Notes: generated from the letters alone by a model not told the origin. Counted from the first letter of the stretch, positions 8,325-17,147 are shown. The stretch is 64,000 nucleotides of DNA from Jeongeupia naejangsanensis (GCF_016865585.1 NZ_JAESND010000009.1:117245-181244), one strand, 5' to 3'. Numbers and translations: made by a program.

Positions 8325-9268
8325 CGTGCTGGCTCCGTACGCCGCAGGCTTAGATCACCGGTATGGACGACCAGTTCGCCCGCATCGGTCGCCAGACGCA
8401 AGGAGCCGTCGTCGGCCAGTCCGGCCAGCGTGCCGGCGCGCCGGCTGCCGTCGGGGGCGATCAGTTCGACCTGCTGGCCGTGCCACGCGCTGAAGGCTTC
8501 CCAGCGCGGTTTGAACGGGGCAAAGCCGTGGACGGTGAATTCGTTCAGGCCACGCTCGAGCGCGGCCAGCAGCCGGGCCAGCAGGACGTTGCGTTCGGGG
8601 ATGGCGCCGTGGTCGGCCAGACCGGCACAGGCCTGATCGGTCACCGCCGCCGGGGCGATAAGGTTGAGGCCGATGCCGATGACCGCGTCGGTCGGGCCCA
8701 TTGCATCGCCGGCGATTTCGATCAGGATGCCGCCGACCTTGGCGCCGTCCAGCAGCAGATCGTTGGGCCACTTGAGCTGCACGCCGGTGTCGCGCAAGGC
8801 GTCGGCAACGATGGCACCGACCGCCAGCGACAGGCCGGACAGGCTGGCGGTGCCGCCTTCGAAGCGCCATGCGAGCGAAAACATCATGCTGCCACCGAGC
8901 TGGGCCAGCCAGCGGCGCCCCAGCCGGCCGCGACCGCCGTCCTGCCATTCGGCGACCAGCGCCCTGGCGTGGACCGGTGCGGCCAGCAGACGTCGATTGG
9001 TCGAGTCGGTGCGCTGGACGATATCGACGTCGATCCGGCTGCCTTCGGGCAGCGCGGCCAGCACCTGCGCACGGTCTAGCCAGTCGATCGGCGCACTCAG
9101 CCTGTAGCCGGCGCCGGTACGGCGGGTCAGCGTGATGCCGTAGTCTTCGGCGCTGGCAAGCGCGGTCGAGACGCTGGCGCGGGAGACGCCGAGCGACGCG
9201 GCGATGTCGGCACCGGAGGTGAAGTGTTCGGCGCTGAGGAAATGCAGACAGGTAAGGGTATCGGCCAT
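8321..9268 (-). CDS. birA: Biotin-protein ligase / biotin operon repressor BirA
   Basis: Activates biotin as biotinyl-AMP, attaches it to the carboxylase carrier protein, and as holo-repressor can bind DNA. The 315-residue protein has an N-terminal winged-helix domain (TSGADIAASLGVSRASVSTALASAEDYG, about 17-45), the catalytic loop GGRGRLGRRW (about 111-120), LKWPNDLLLDGAKVGGIL (about 164-181) and a C-terminal SH3-like domain. With the DNA-binding domain present it is likely a regulator as well as an enzyme. ATG 9268 lies just downstream of a CTAAAAT -10-like box, and an inverted repeat resembling a BirA operator lies at 9292-9321. Confidence 0.94.
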   Translation of the reverse strand: MADTLTCLHFLSAEHFTSGADIAASLGVSRASVSTALASAEDYGITLTRRTGAGYRLSAPIDWLDRAQVLAALPEGSRIDVDIVQRTDSTNRRLLAAPVHARALVAEWQDGGRGRLGRRWLAQLGGSMMFSLAWRFEGGTASLSGLSLAVGAIVADALRDTGVQLKWPNDLLLDGAKVGGILIEIAGDAMGPTDAVIGIGLNLIAPAAVTDQACAGLADHGAIPERNVLLARLLAALERGLNEFTVHGFAPFKPRWEAFSAWHGQQVELIAPDGSRRAGTLAGLADDGSLRLATDAGELVVHTGDLSLRRTEPAR

Positions 9269-9275
9269 GGCGGCG

Positions 9276-9281
9276 ATTTTA
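9276..9281 (-). promoter_or_regulatory. Putative -10 box for the birA operon
   Basis: Read on the minus strand this is TAAAAT in the context CTCTAAAAT, 7 bases upstream of the birA ATG. A start site at the usual distance would make the birA transcript nearly leaderless. The -35 region is unclear. Confidence 0.35.
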
Positions 9282-9291
9282 GAGCAGCTGG

Positions 9292-9321
9292 CGAAAACCT
9301 GCAGGCCGGTCCCGGTTTTCG
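9292..9321. promoter_or_regulatory. Inverted repeat resembling a BirA operator upstream of birA
   Basis: CGAAAACC and GGTTTTCG form perfect 8-bp arms separated by 14 bases. The AAAACC...GGTTTT core has the same architecture as the E. coli BirA site (TTGTAAACC, about 16 bases, GGTTTACAA). It lies about 24 bp upstream of the birA start, at promoter position. Confidence 0.4.
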
Positions 9322-9391
9322 ACGGGGCTGACAGCCGGGACGGCTCGCCGGTTTTTTTGCCAGCGAAAGCGTCGGCATGGGCCGGGCAAAG

Positions 9392-9420
9392 AAAAACGCC
9401 CCGCTACGGTCAGCGGGGCG
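9392..9420 (-). terminator. Rho-independent terminator after hslV
   Basis: On the minus strand, CGCCCCGCT and AGCGGGGCG form a stem followed by TTTTTC, about 20 bases after the hslV stop codon. Confidence 0.88.
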
Positions 9421-9439
9421 TCGGGACCGGGGACCGCGT

Positions 9440-9973
9440 TTACAGCGTTTCGATCGTGTGGTTCTGGTTCGTATAGATGCACAGGTCGCCGGCGATCTCG
9501 AGCGACTTCTTCACGACAACGTCGGCCGGCAGATCGGTGTTGAGGAACAGCGCGCGCGCGGCCGATTCGGCGTAGGCGCCGCCCGATCCGATCGCAGCGA
9601 TGCCTTCCTCTGGTTCGAGCACGTCGCCATTGCCGGTGATCACCAGCGTCTGGGTCTTGTCGGCGACGATCAGCATCGCTTCGAGCCGGCGCAGCATCCG
9701 GTCGGTGCGCCAGTCCTTGGCGAGTTCGACCGCAGCGCGGGTCAACTGGCCCTGGTGTTTTTCCAGCTTGGCCTCGAAGCGCTCCATCAGCGTGAAGGCG
9801 TCTGCGGTGCCGCCGGCGAAGCCGACGATGACGCGATCGTTGTAGAGCTTGCGCACCTTGCGCGCCGTGCCCTTGATGACGATGTTGCCGAGCGTGACCT
9901 GGCCGTCACCGCCGACCGCGACGTGTTCGCCGCGCCGGACCGATACGATCGTGGTGCCGTCAAATTGCTGCAT
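9440..9973 (-). CDS. hslV: ATP-dependent protease proteolytic subunit HslV
   Basis: Threonine protease of the HslUV (ClpQY) complex. The 177-residue protein starts [15 protein letters not shown], so processing before the first Thr of TTIVSVRR would expose the catalytic N-terminal threonine; GGDGQVTLG and [11 protein letters not shown] are further family motifs. I chose ATG 9973 because homologues have the same short propeptide. Unusually, hslU does not follow: a strong terminator and then birA lie downstream, and a STAS protein lies upstream, so the ATPase subunit must be encoded elsewhere. Confidence 0.95.
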   Translation of the reverse strand: MQQFDGTTIVSVRRGEHVAVGGDGQVTLGNIVIKGTARKVRKLYNDRVIVGFAGGTADAFTLMERFEAKLEKHQGQLTRAAVELAKDWRTDRMLRRLEAMLIVADKTQTLVITGNGDVLEPEEGIAAIGSGGAYAESAARALFLNTDLPADVVVKKSLEIAGDLCIYTNQNHTIETL

Positions 9974-10002
9974 GCTGTGTTCCGCCGGAATGAATGATTC
10001 AA

Positions 10003-10026
10003 AACAAATGGGGCCCCAAGGGCCCC
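10003..10026 (-). terminator. Terminator between the STAS gene and hslV
   Basis: On the minus strand GGGGCCC and GGGCCCC form a 7-bp GC stem with a 3-base loop, followed by ATTTGTTTT. It lies about 22 bases after the stop of the STAS gene. Confidence 0.7.
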
Positions 10027-10048
10027 GGTTCAAGTGCGTGTACCGACG

Positions 10049-11254
10049 TTACGATTGCCGGCCGACGCTGACGAGATCGGCAATGCCCATCAGCCGCATC
10101 AGGCCGAGCACCAGCTCGTTGACGCGCGAATACGTCACCGTCTGGCCGCGCGCGAGCGTTTCCATGGTCAGATTGAGCAACTGACCGCCGGTTTCGAAAT
10201 CGACGCGGGTGACGGCGGAAAAATCGAGGACCGGTTTGCCGTGCTGACGGATGAAGTCGCGCATCTGCGCCATCGCCTGCGGTGCGCCGTCGACCAGTAC
10301 GCCGCTGATGATCAGACGGTCCGGCGAGGTGGGCGACGGGGTAGGTGCTTGCGCGGCCGGTACGGCCGGTGCCTTGGCGACAGGCTGTTTCGGTACCAGC
10401 TTGTCGTCCCATGACGGCGGCGAGACTTCGAAGGTGATCGCGTAGTCGATGGCAACCTCGTCGAAACGCTCGGCGTCCCCGGTGGCCTGCATCAGTTCGA
10501 TCAACAGCAGCCAGAACGGCGCCTCGGCCGGCAGCCGCCGGCCGGTTTCGATCTTGCCGCTCAGCAGGGCGACGATTTCACTGGCGCCCAGCACCTGCAG
10601 GATGGCGCCCTGCTTGCGGGTGCGCGGCCACAGCGACAGGAGTTCGGCGGCGGCAAACGGATCGATTTCGGTCACCTTGGAGAAATCGAGGCGCACAGTA
10701 TTGCCGGGTTTGCACGCGTCGATCAGCCGGTCGAGTTCGCGCTCGAAGCTGTTGGCGTTCAGTTGCGCCGGCAGCGCGACATAGCTGCCGCCTTGCGCCG
10801 GCGCGCTTTCCTGCACGGGGACGCCGCGCCACAGCGGCGGCGAGATTTCGAATTCGAGTACGTAGGCGAGTGCCAGATCGTCGAAGGCCTTGCGGTCGCC
10901 CGCCTGCTGGTACAGCTCGAACAGCATCAGCCAGCTTTCGGTACGGCGCTGGCCGGAAATCGTCGGCAGATGGCTGGTCAGTGCCTTGGTGGCGAGCGCG
11001 ATCTGGCCGTTGGCGTGCAATACGACGGCTTCTTCCTCGGCAGCACTCAGGTGCGATGCGGCTTCTTCGACCTCGATCGACAGTTCGCTGAGGTTGTAGC
11101 TTTCGGCCGCCGGACCTTCGACGGGCTTCGGCGTCGCCGGCGTCGGCGAGGGGTCGAGCTGCCGGGCGATCGTGGTCGTCGGTTGTTGCTGCTGCGTGGC
11201 TGGCCCGGTGCTGGCAGGGCTGCCGTCTTTCTTGCGGAATAGGGAGAACACCAC
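10049..11254 (-). CDS. Two-unit STAS-domain protein
   Basis: A cytoplasmic protein of about 401 residues that appears built from two repeated units. Each unit has a helical segment (first copy WLMLFELYQQAGDRKAFDDLALAYVLEFE..SPPLW; second copy WLLLIELMQATGDAERFDEVAIDYAITFEVSPPSW) followed by a STAS-like domain (about 155-250 and 315-400; LDFSKVTEIDPFAAAELL and LDFSAVTRVDFETGGQLL). STAS domains bind partner proteins in anti-anti-sigma and transporter regulation. The position normally phosphorylated in SpoIIAA-type STAS domains is not an obvious Ser/Thr. The start is one of two adjacent GTG codons (11254 or 11251); a TTG at 11326 is possible. Confidence 0.7.
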   Translation of the reverse strand: MVFSLFRKKDGSPASTGPATQQQQPTTTIARQLDPSPTPATPKPVEGPAAESYNLSELSIEVEEAASHLSAAEEEAVVLHANGQIALATKALTSHLPTISGQRRTESWLMLFELYQQAGDRKAFDDLALAYVLEFEISPPLWRGVPVQESAPAQGGSYVALPAQLNANSFERELDRLIDACKPGNTVRLDFSKVTEIDPFAAAELLSLWPRTRKQGAILQVLGASEIVALLSGKIETGRRLPAEAPFWLLLIELMQATGDAERFDEVAIDYAITFEVSPPSWDDKLVPKQPVAKAPAVPAAQAPTPSPTSPDRLIISGVLVDGAPQAMAQMRDFIRQHGKPVLDFSAVTRVDFETGGQLLNLTMETLARGQTVTYSRVNELVLGLMRLMGIADLVSVGRQS

Positions 11255-11364
11255 GGCGCGAATTCTTTTAACGGCTGGATTCCCGATTTTAAGCGCTTGC
11301 TTGCCCGAATCAAAGCACGGGATCAAGTGGACGAAGCCTAATCCGCTCGAAGGCGGTGGCGAGC

Positions 11365-11370
11365 TAAAAT
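11365..11370 (+). promoter_or_regulatory. Putative -10 box for the DUF748 gene
   Basis: TAAAAT in the context GAGCTAAAAT lies about 35 bp upstream of ATG 11405, matching the boxes before thiS and birA. No clear -35 hexamer. Confidence 0.35.
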
Positions 11371-11404
11371 GCCAGGTAAGAATATTGATGGCGAGGTCAG
11401 GCTC

Positions 11405-14400
11405 ATGAAACCGGTAGCACTGCGACAGCGGATCGAGCGGCTGTTCGATGGCAAGCGACTGCGCAAGCTCGGTCTGATCATGCTGATTGCCGTCGTGCTG
11501 ATCGGCGTGCTGGGGGCCGGCCTGCTGCCGTGGCTGGCGCGGCCACGGCTGGAAACGGCGCTGTCACAGGCGCTGGGCGGCCGGCAGGTCGAAATCGGCA
11601 AGCTGGCGGTCAATCCGTTCACGCTGACCGCACGCATCGAGGATTTCCGCGTACTCGAAGCGGGCAAGCCGGTGCTGGCGTTCAAGCGGGTCGAGGCCAA
11701 CGCCACGCTCAAGTCGCTGTGGCGGCTGGCGCCGGTGCTCGAATCGCTGCAGATCGACCAGCCGTATTTCCGCCTCGTCCGTCTGGGGCAGAACCGCTAC
11801 AACATCTCCGACCTGATCGACAAGGCACGCGCCGCGCCGCCGTCGGAAGGCGAGCCGCAGCGTTTTGCCGTCTACAACATCCGTGTCAGCGGCGGCCGCA
11901 TCGACTTCGACGACCGGCTGTTGCGTCAGCAGCACAAGGTCGACGCGATCGACCTCGGCGTACCCTTCGTGTCCAATCTGCCGGTCTTCGTCGACACCGA
12001 TGTCGAGCCGAAACTGTCGCTCAAGCTCGACGGCGCACCCTTTACGCTCAGCGGCACGACCAAGCCGTTCGAAGACCGCCGTGAAACGCGGTTCGCGCTG
12101 GACTGGAAGGGACTCGATCTGGCCCGTTTCTGGGCATACGTGCCTGCCAAGCTCAATGGCGCGCTGACGTCGGGCAAGCTCGACAGCGATCTGCAACTGG
12201 TGTTCAGCCAGGGCAAGACGCAAACGCTGCGGCTGGACGGCAAGCTGGCGCTCAACGCACTGCGTTTTGACGGCGACGAGGGCGCGCCACTGCTGTCGGT
12301 GGCGTCGATCAAGGCCGAGGCGCAGCAGATCGAGCCGCTGGCCGGCATCTACCGGCTGAAGTCGCTCAGCATCGCTGCGCCGCAGCTGGCGGTCAGCCGC
12401 GATGCGGCCGGCGTGCTCAACTGGCAGCAACTGATGCCGCCGGCCGAACCGGCCGTCAAGCCGGCACCAAGCGCTTCGGCGGTTGCCGCGAAGCAGCGGG
12501 GGACCGGCGATGCGCTGCGCTACAGCATCGGCCGTTTCACGCTCGACGATGGCCGCATCGACTGGCGCGACGCGGCGGTCAGCCCGGCGGTCTCGATGGC
12601 ACTGACCGGCGTGAAACTGCATGCCGACGGTCTGGGCAGCGATGCCAAGGCGCCGGCCAGACTCGAATTCGCCGCCGACGGCAGCCATGGCGAAAAGCTC
12701 GCCGCCAGTTCGCAGCTGACGCTGAGCCCGCTGGCCGCCAACGGCACGTTCTCGATCGAAGCGCTGCCTTTTGTCGATTACCTGCCGTACTACCGCGACC
12801 TGACGCATGCGCAGCCCGAGACCGGTACGCTGGCTGCCGGCGGCAAGTACCACTTCGCGACCGGCGAAGCGGGGCCGCGTTTCGGGCTCGAGGACGGGAT
12901 GCTGCGGATCGACGGCGCCAAGTCGCTGCTCGACAAGCAGCGGGTCATCGACATCACCACGCTCGACGTCGGCGGGATCCGCTACGCCAACGACGACAAT
13001 ACCGTGAACATCGCCACCGTCGGTCTCGACGGCGGCGCGATCAAGCTGGTGCGTCAGGCCGACGGCACGCTCAATCTGCAGAATCTGGCCAAGACCGCCA
13101 AGGTGGCGACCGACAAGGGAGCGTCGCGCAAGGCGGCGACGGCCGACAAGCCGATCCATGTCCTGGTCGACAAGATCGCGCTGAACCAGCTCAAGCTCAG
13201 TTTCGAAGACCGGACGCTGCCGAAACCGGTGCCGTTGGTGTTCGACCGGATCGCGCTCGACGCCGGGCCGTTCGCCTGGCCCGACGTGGTGACGACCCGG
13301 TTGAAACTGTCGGCACGCAACGGCACCGGCAGTCTGGCGACGCAGGGCGCGCTGAAGCTGCTGCCGCTGTCGGGCAAGCTGAGCATCGACGCGCGCGGCC
13401 TCGATGCGGCGCCGACCCAGCCCTACTTTGCCCATTACCTGAACATCGACCTCGTCAGCGGCCGCATTTCGGCCAAGGGCGACCTCGATTTCGATACCGC
13501 ATCGGGGTTCAAGGGCCGCTATCGCGGCAATGCCGGCGTTGCCAGACTGCATGCGATCGACCGCAACAGCGGCGAGGACCTGCTGCGCTGGAGCAATCTG
13601 GCACTGTCCGGCATCGATACGCGTTTCGACCCGCTGAACATCGCGGTGCGCGACGTCAGTTTGAGCGACTACTACGCGCGGCTGGTGCTGACCGAAAAGG
13701 GCCAGCTCAACCTCAAGGACATCGCCGCCGGCGATAGCAGCGGCCCGGTGCCGGAGGAAGTGGCTGCTGCGGCGAAGGCGAACGACAAGGCCAGCGAAAC
13801 CAAGACCGTTGCCGGTGCGCGGGTGCGTGAAGCATCGCTGCCGGCCGCGGCACCAAAGCCGGTCACGCCGGTCCGCGTCGACAGGGTGACGCTGAGCAAA
13901 GGCCGGATCAACTACACCGACCTGTTCATCAAGCCGAACTACACGGCCAACCTGACCGACATGGGCGGCACGATCACCGGTCTCTCGTCGGTTGACGACA
14001 CCCGCGCCAAGCTGGACCTCAAGGGCAGCGTCGACCGGATTGCACCGGTGACGATTTCGGGCGAGCTGAACCCGCTGGCGCAGAAGCGCTACATCGACAT
14101 CAAGGCCGGCGTGAAGGGCTACGAGCTGGCGTCGGCGTCGACGTACTCGGCCAAGTACGCCGGTTACGGGATCGAGAAGGGCAAGCTGTCGATGGACGTG
14201 CATTACAAGATCGACGACAACAAGCTCAAGGCCGAGAACAAGCTGCTGCTCGACCAGCTCACGCTGGGCGACAAGGTCGACAGCCCGCAGGCGACCAAGC
14301 TGCCGGTGAAGTTCGCGCTCTCGCTGCTGACCGACCGGCGCGGCCAGATCAACGTCAACCTCCCGATCGCTGGCTCGCTCGACGATCCGGACTTCAGCGT

Positions 14401-15055
14401 CGGCGGGCTGATCGTCCAGGTCATCGTCAATCTGCTGGAAAAGGCTGTGACCGCGCCGTTCGACCTGATCGCCTCGGCGTTCGGCGGCGGGCCGAGCCTG
14501 TCCTACGTCGGTTTCGAGCCAGGTTCGGCCCGGATCGATCCGGCGGCGACCGAGGGCATCAAGCAGCTGGCGCAGGCGCTGCAGGACCGGCCGGCGCTCA
14601 AGCTGGAAATCACCGGCTGGGTCGATCGCGACAAGGACACCCCGGGGCTGCGCGAGCGGATGATCCGGCAGAAGATGCGGGCGCTGAAAGCCAAGGACGC
14701 CTCGCAGGGCGGCGAATCGGTCGACGACATCAAGATCAGCGATGCCGAGAAGCCCGATTTGCTCAAGCGTGTCTACAAGGCGGCCGACATCAAGAAGCCG
14801 ACCAATGCGATCGGGCTGAACAAATCGCTGCCGACCGAGGAAATGGAAAAGATCCTGCTGGCCGAGCTGCCGGTGACCGATACCGACCTCGCCCAGCTCG
14901 CCGACCGGCGCGCCCGTGGCGTCAAGGATGCACTGCTCGCAGCCGGGGTGCCCGAAGACCGGCTGTTCCTGACCAAGGCCAGGCGCGACGCCAGTGCCAA
15001 GGACGGCGACAAGGACAAGGGGCCGAGTACGCGGGCGCAGTTCAAGCTGCAATAG
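11405..15055 (+). CDS. DUF748 / AsmA-like envelope protein
   Basis: A very large protein of 1216 residues with a cytoplasmic basic N-terminus, one membrane segment (about 27-45, IMLIAVVLIGVLGAGLLPWLA) and a long periplasmic part of repeated beta-rich AsmA/DUF748 sections such as VNPFTLTARIEDFRV and MGGTITGLSSVDDTRAKLDLKG. The C-terminal about 190 residues (YVGFEPGSARIDPAATEGIKQLAQAL) resemble an OmpA-like domain as seen in other DUF748 proteins. AsmA-like proteins bridge the periplasm and are linked to outer-membrane lipid transport. ATG 11405 has GAGGTCAGG upstream; the in-frame ATG at 11369 overlaps the -10 box and is less likely. Confidence 0.85.
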   Translation: MKPVALRQRIERLFDGKRLRKLGLIMLIAVVLIGVLGAGLLPWLARPRLETALSQALGGRQVEIGKLAVNPFTLTARIEDFRVLEAGKPVLAFKRVEANATLKSLWRLAPVLESLQIDQPYFRLVRLGQNRYNISDLIDKARAAPPSEGEPQRFAVYNIRVSGGRIDFDDRLLRQQHKVDAIDLGVPFVSNLPVFVDTDVEPKLSLKLDGAPFTLSGTTKPFEDRRETRFALDWKGLDLARFWAYVPAKLNGALTSGKLDSDLQLVFSQGKTQTLRLDGKLALNALRFDGDEGAPLLSVASIKAEAQQIEPLAGIYRLKSLSIAAPQLAVSRDAAGVLNWQQLMPPAEPAVKPAPSASAVAAKQRGTGDALRYSIGRFTLDDGRIDWRDAAVSPAVSMALTGVKLHADGLGSDAKAPARLEFAADGSHGEKLAASSQLTLSPLAANGTFSIEALPFVDYLPYYRDLTHAQPETGTLAAGGKYHFATGEAGPRFGLEDGMLRIDGAKSLLDKQRVIDITTLDVGGIRYANDDNTVNIATVGLDGGAIKLVRQADGTLNLQNLAKTAKVATDKGASRKAATADKPIHVLVDKIALNQLKLSFEDRTLPKPVPLVFDRIALDAGPFAWPDVVTTRLKLSARNGTGSLATQGALKLLPLSGKLSIDARGLDAAPTQPYFAHYLNIDLVSGRISAKGDLDFDTASGFKGRYRGNAGVARLHAIDRNSGEDLLRWSNLALSGIDTRFDPLNIAVRDVSLSDYYARLVLTEKGQLNLKDIAAGDSSGPVPEEVAAAAKANDKASETKTVAGARVREASLPAAAPKPVTPVRVDRVTLSKGRINYTDLFIKPNYTANLTDMGGTITGLSSVDDTRAKLDLKGSVDRIAPVTISGELNPLAQKRYIDIKAGVKGYELASASTYSAKYAGYGIEKGKLSMDVHYKIDDNKLKAENKLLLDQLTLGDKVDSPQATKLPVKFALSLLTDRRGQINVNLPIAGSLDDPDFSVGGLIVQVIVNLLEKAVTAPFDLIASAFGGGPSLSYVGFEPGSARIDPAATEGIKQLAQALQDRPALKLEITGWVDRDKDTPGLRERMIRQKMRALKAKDASQGGESVDDIKISDAEKPDLLKRVYKAADIKKPTNAIGLNKSLPTEEMEKILLAELPVTDTDLAQLADRRARGVKDALLAAGVPEDRLFLTKARRDASAKDGDKDKGPSTRAQFKLQ

Positions 15056-15140
15056 TGACGGGGCCGGATCTTGATCGCGGACCGGTGCGTAATGCGCCGG
15101 TTCGTGGCAGGGTAGCGGCTTCGCAATCCGGAGCCGGACC

Positions 15141-16199
15141 ATGACGCTACGCGACCGACTCTCCAGGCTGTCGATCTCGCAGGAAGGACGCTTCGTCAAA
15201 CTGCTGATCGCGCTGCTGCTGGGCTACGGCCTGCCGACGCTGTTCAACGCCAAACCCTATATCGCCGAGACGATGGCTTCGTCGGCGTGGCTGGCATTGG
15301 GGCTCGGGCCGTCGATCGAAACGTCGAAGAAGTATTTCATCCAGCGATCGATGGCCAATCTGGTGCCGATTCCGATCGGTCTGGCGCTGTATCCGCTGGT
15401 GCCCGAGCCGATGGCCATCATCGTGCTGGTCGCCATCGTCATGTTCGTACTCGTCAAGCGCTTTCCGGATGCGTTCCGGCTGACCAGCATGGGGATCGCC
15501 ATCTGCCTCGTCGCCGGCTTCGGCCGGGATCTGGCGGCGGCCGAAGGGCGGATGTTCGCCGTTGCGGTCGGCATGGCGATCGGCTTTCTGGTCGAGCTGC
15601 TGGTGCTGCCGCCCGATCAGGGCTACCGCTTCCACCAGCTCGCGCATCGCGGCAGCACCCAGCTGGCCGCGCTGTTCGAGGCTGTGGTGGCAACACGCTC
15701 GCTGGCCAGCCTGACACCGGCCTGCCTCGATCCGCTGACGCAGTCGCAACTGGAAACCCGCGCGCAGCTGGCGAACTTCAAGGCCGACTACGGCCCGCGC
15801 GGCCGTCGTCATTTGCGGCGTTACGGTGGTGAGCGGGGGCTGTTCGAACACCGGCTGGCCTTGATCGACAGCGGCACCGGGCTGCTGCGCAAACTCGGCG
15901 ACAGCAGGGGTCTGTTCGAGCTGCTCGAGCCGTCGTTCCGCGACCACGTGTTCGCGCATCTGGCGCAGATCCACGAAGTGCACCGGCAGCTGGCGGCGTA
16001 TTTCGAGCACCGCCGGACCGAACCGCCGGCGCACCCCTACCTCGACACCCCTTACACGCCGGCAGACAGCGCCAACCCGTACAACATGGTGCTGCAGGGC
16101 GCGCTGATGGAGCACCAGCGCCTGCTGGTGAAAAGTGTCGACGCGATCCGCGCCCTGGCTACAGCGCCAGCTGGATCCCCGGCAGCTCCGCAGCACTGA
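15141..16199 (+). CDS. FUSC family membrane protein (aromatic acid exporter-like)
   Basis: A 352-residue inner-membrane protein with an N-terminal half of six hydrophobic segments (about 20-150, including AIIVLVAIVMFVLV and MFAVAVGMAIGFLVELLVL) and a soluble helical C-terminal half. This is the pattern of the FUSC/ArAE transporter family (YccS- and fusaric-acid-resistance-like). No partner membrane-fusion protein is encoded nearby. Its last 41 bases overlap the 3' end of metR on the other strand. Function in export of a specific compound is unproven. Confidence 0.75.
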   Translation: MTLRDRLSRLSISQEGRFVKLLIALLLGYGLPTLFNAKPYIAETMASSAWLALGLGPSIETSKKYFIQRSMANLVPIPIGLALYPLVPEPMAIIVLVAIVMFVLVKRFPDAFRLTSMGIAICLVAGFGRDLAAAEGRMFAVAVGMAIGFLVELLVLPPDQGYRFHQLAHRGSTQLAALFEAVVATRSLASLTPACLDPLTQSQLETRAQLANFKADYGPRGRRHLRRYGGERGLFEHRLALIDSGTGLLRKLGDSRGLFELLEPSFRDHVFAHLAQIHEVHRQLAAYFEHRRTEPPAHPYLDTPYTPADSANPYNMVLQGALMEHQRLLVKSVDAIRALATAPAGSPAAPQH

Positions 16200-17082
16200 C
16201 CTCGCGGACGATGTCGACGAAGTCGCGCAGATAGGCGGCGCCGGCGCGTTCCTGCGGCATTGCCGCGTACAGCCTTGCCGTCAGCCCGTTTTCGGTGACC
16301 GGCTTGGCGACGACATAGCCGCGGTCGAGGTAGTGCTGCACGCTCCAGCGCGGCAGCGCGGCAATGCCGCGGCGGCTGGCGACCAGCTGCAGCATCGCCA
16401 CCGTCAGCTCGGTCGTGCGTCGCTTCGGGTTCACGCCGGCCGGCTTCAGCACTTGCCGGACCAGATCGAGCATTTCGTCCGGCACCGGATAGGTGATCAG
16501 CGTTTCGTCCCGGAAATCCTCGGCCGACAGCCAGGCCTTGCCCGCGAGCGGGTGGTCGTTGGCGAGCAGCGCGACCATGTCATACGCGAACAGCGGCGCG
16601 AAGTGGATGCGGGCCTCGGCGTCGATGTCCGAAACGATGGCCAGATCGGCGCGGTCGTCGAACAGCAGGCCGACCGGGTCGGCGTGAAAGCCGGAAACGA
16701 TGTCGAGTTCGACCTCGGGCCAACGGCCGCGGAAGGTGTCCATCGCCGGCATCAGCCAGTCGAAGCAGGTGTGGCACTCGACCGCGATGCGCAGGCTGCC
16801 GGCTTCGCCTTCACGCAGCTTGGCGATGTCGCGCTCGGTGCCGGCGATCTGCGGCAGCACCCCGTCGGCCAGCGCCACCAGCCGCTCGCCGGCCGGCGTG
16901 AGCTTGAGTGGCGCCGACTTGCGCGCGAACAGCGGCATCGCGTAGTGCTCCTCGAGCTGGCGCAGCTGGTGCGAAAGTGCCGATTGCGTCAGGTGCAGAC
17001 GCTCGGCGGCACGCGTCAGGCTGCCGGTATCGCGGATCGCCGCCAGGGTTTTCAGATGGCGCAGTTCGAGGATCGATTGCAT
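16159..17082 (-). CDS. metR: LysR-type transcriptional regulator MetR
   Basis: A 307-residue LysR-type regulator: winged helix-turn-helix at the N-terminus (LKTLAAIRDTGSLTRAAERLHLTQSALSHQLRQLE) and a periplasmic-binding-like effector domain (about 90-295). The effector segments SLRIAVECHTCFDWLMPAM and VELDIVSGFHADPVG match MetR, which binds homocysteine and activates metE and other methionine genes. It is divergent from metE with a 95-bp gap that holds two MetR-like sites, one of which overlaps its own start region. Confidence 0.93.
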   Translation of the reverse strand: MQSILELRHLKTLAAIRDTGSLTRAAERLHLTQSALSHQLRQLEEHYAMPLFARKSAPLKLTPAGERLVALADGVLPQIAGTERDIAKLREGEAGSLRIAVECHTCFDWLMPAMDTFRGRWPEVELDIVSGFHADPVGLLFDDRADLAIVSDIDAEARIHFAPLFAYDMVALLANDHPLAGKAWLSAEDFRDETLITYPVPDEMLDLVRQVLKPAGVNPKRRTTELTVAMLQLVASRRGIAALPRWSVQHYLDRGYVVAKPVTENGLTARLYAAMPQERAGAAYLRDFVDIVREVSAAELPGIQLAL

Positions 17083-17094
17083 GAGCTTTGTTCA
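17082..17094. promoter_or_regulatory. MetR-like binding site 1 (metR start region)
   Basis: TGAGCTTTGTTCA matches the MetR consensus TGAA-N5-TTCA with one mismatch. It sits on the first base of the metR start codon and just upstream of it, where binding would repress metR. Confidence 0.5.
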
Positions 17095-17112
17095 CATTAA
17101 TTCTGAAAATAA

Positions 17113-17125
17113 TGAGTTTGAATCA
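17113..17125. promoter_or_regulatory. MetR-like binding site 2 (metE promoter)
   Basis: TGAGTTTGAATCA is a weaker match to TGAA-N5-TTCA (two mismatches). It overlaps the proposed metE -35 hexamer TTGAAT (17119-17124). Confidence 0.4.
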
Positions 17126-17147
17126 TAGATGCTGCAACGCGCATCAT
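17119..17147 (+). promoter_or_regulatory. Putative metE promoter
   Basis: TTGAAT (17119-17124), a 17-base spacer, then CATCAT (17142-17147). Both hexamers match sigma-70 consensus at 4 of 6 positions, as expected for an activator-dependent promoter. Confidence 0.4.

Noticed and set aside
11564..15199. A 1211-codon open frame on the minus strand opposite the DUF748 gene
   Set aside because: It is an antisense shadow in GC-rich DNA: it is rich in Arg, Gln, His, Asp and Val, has no recognisable domain, and covers a gene with clear membrane and repeat structure.
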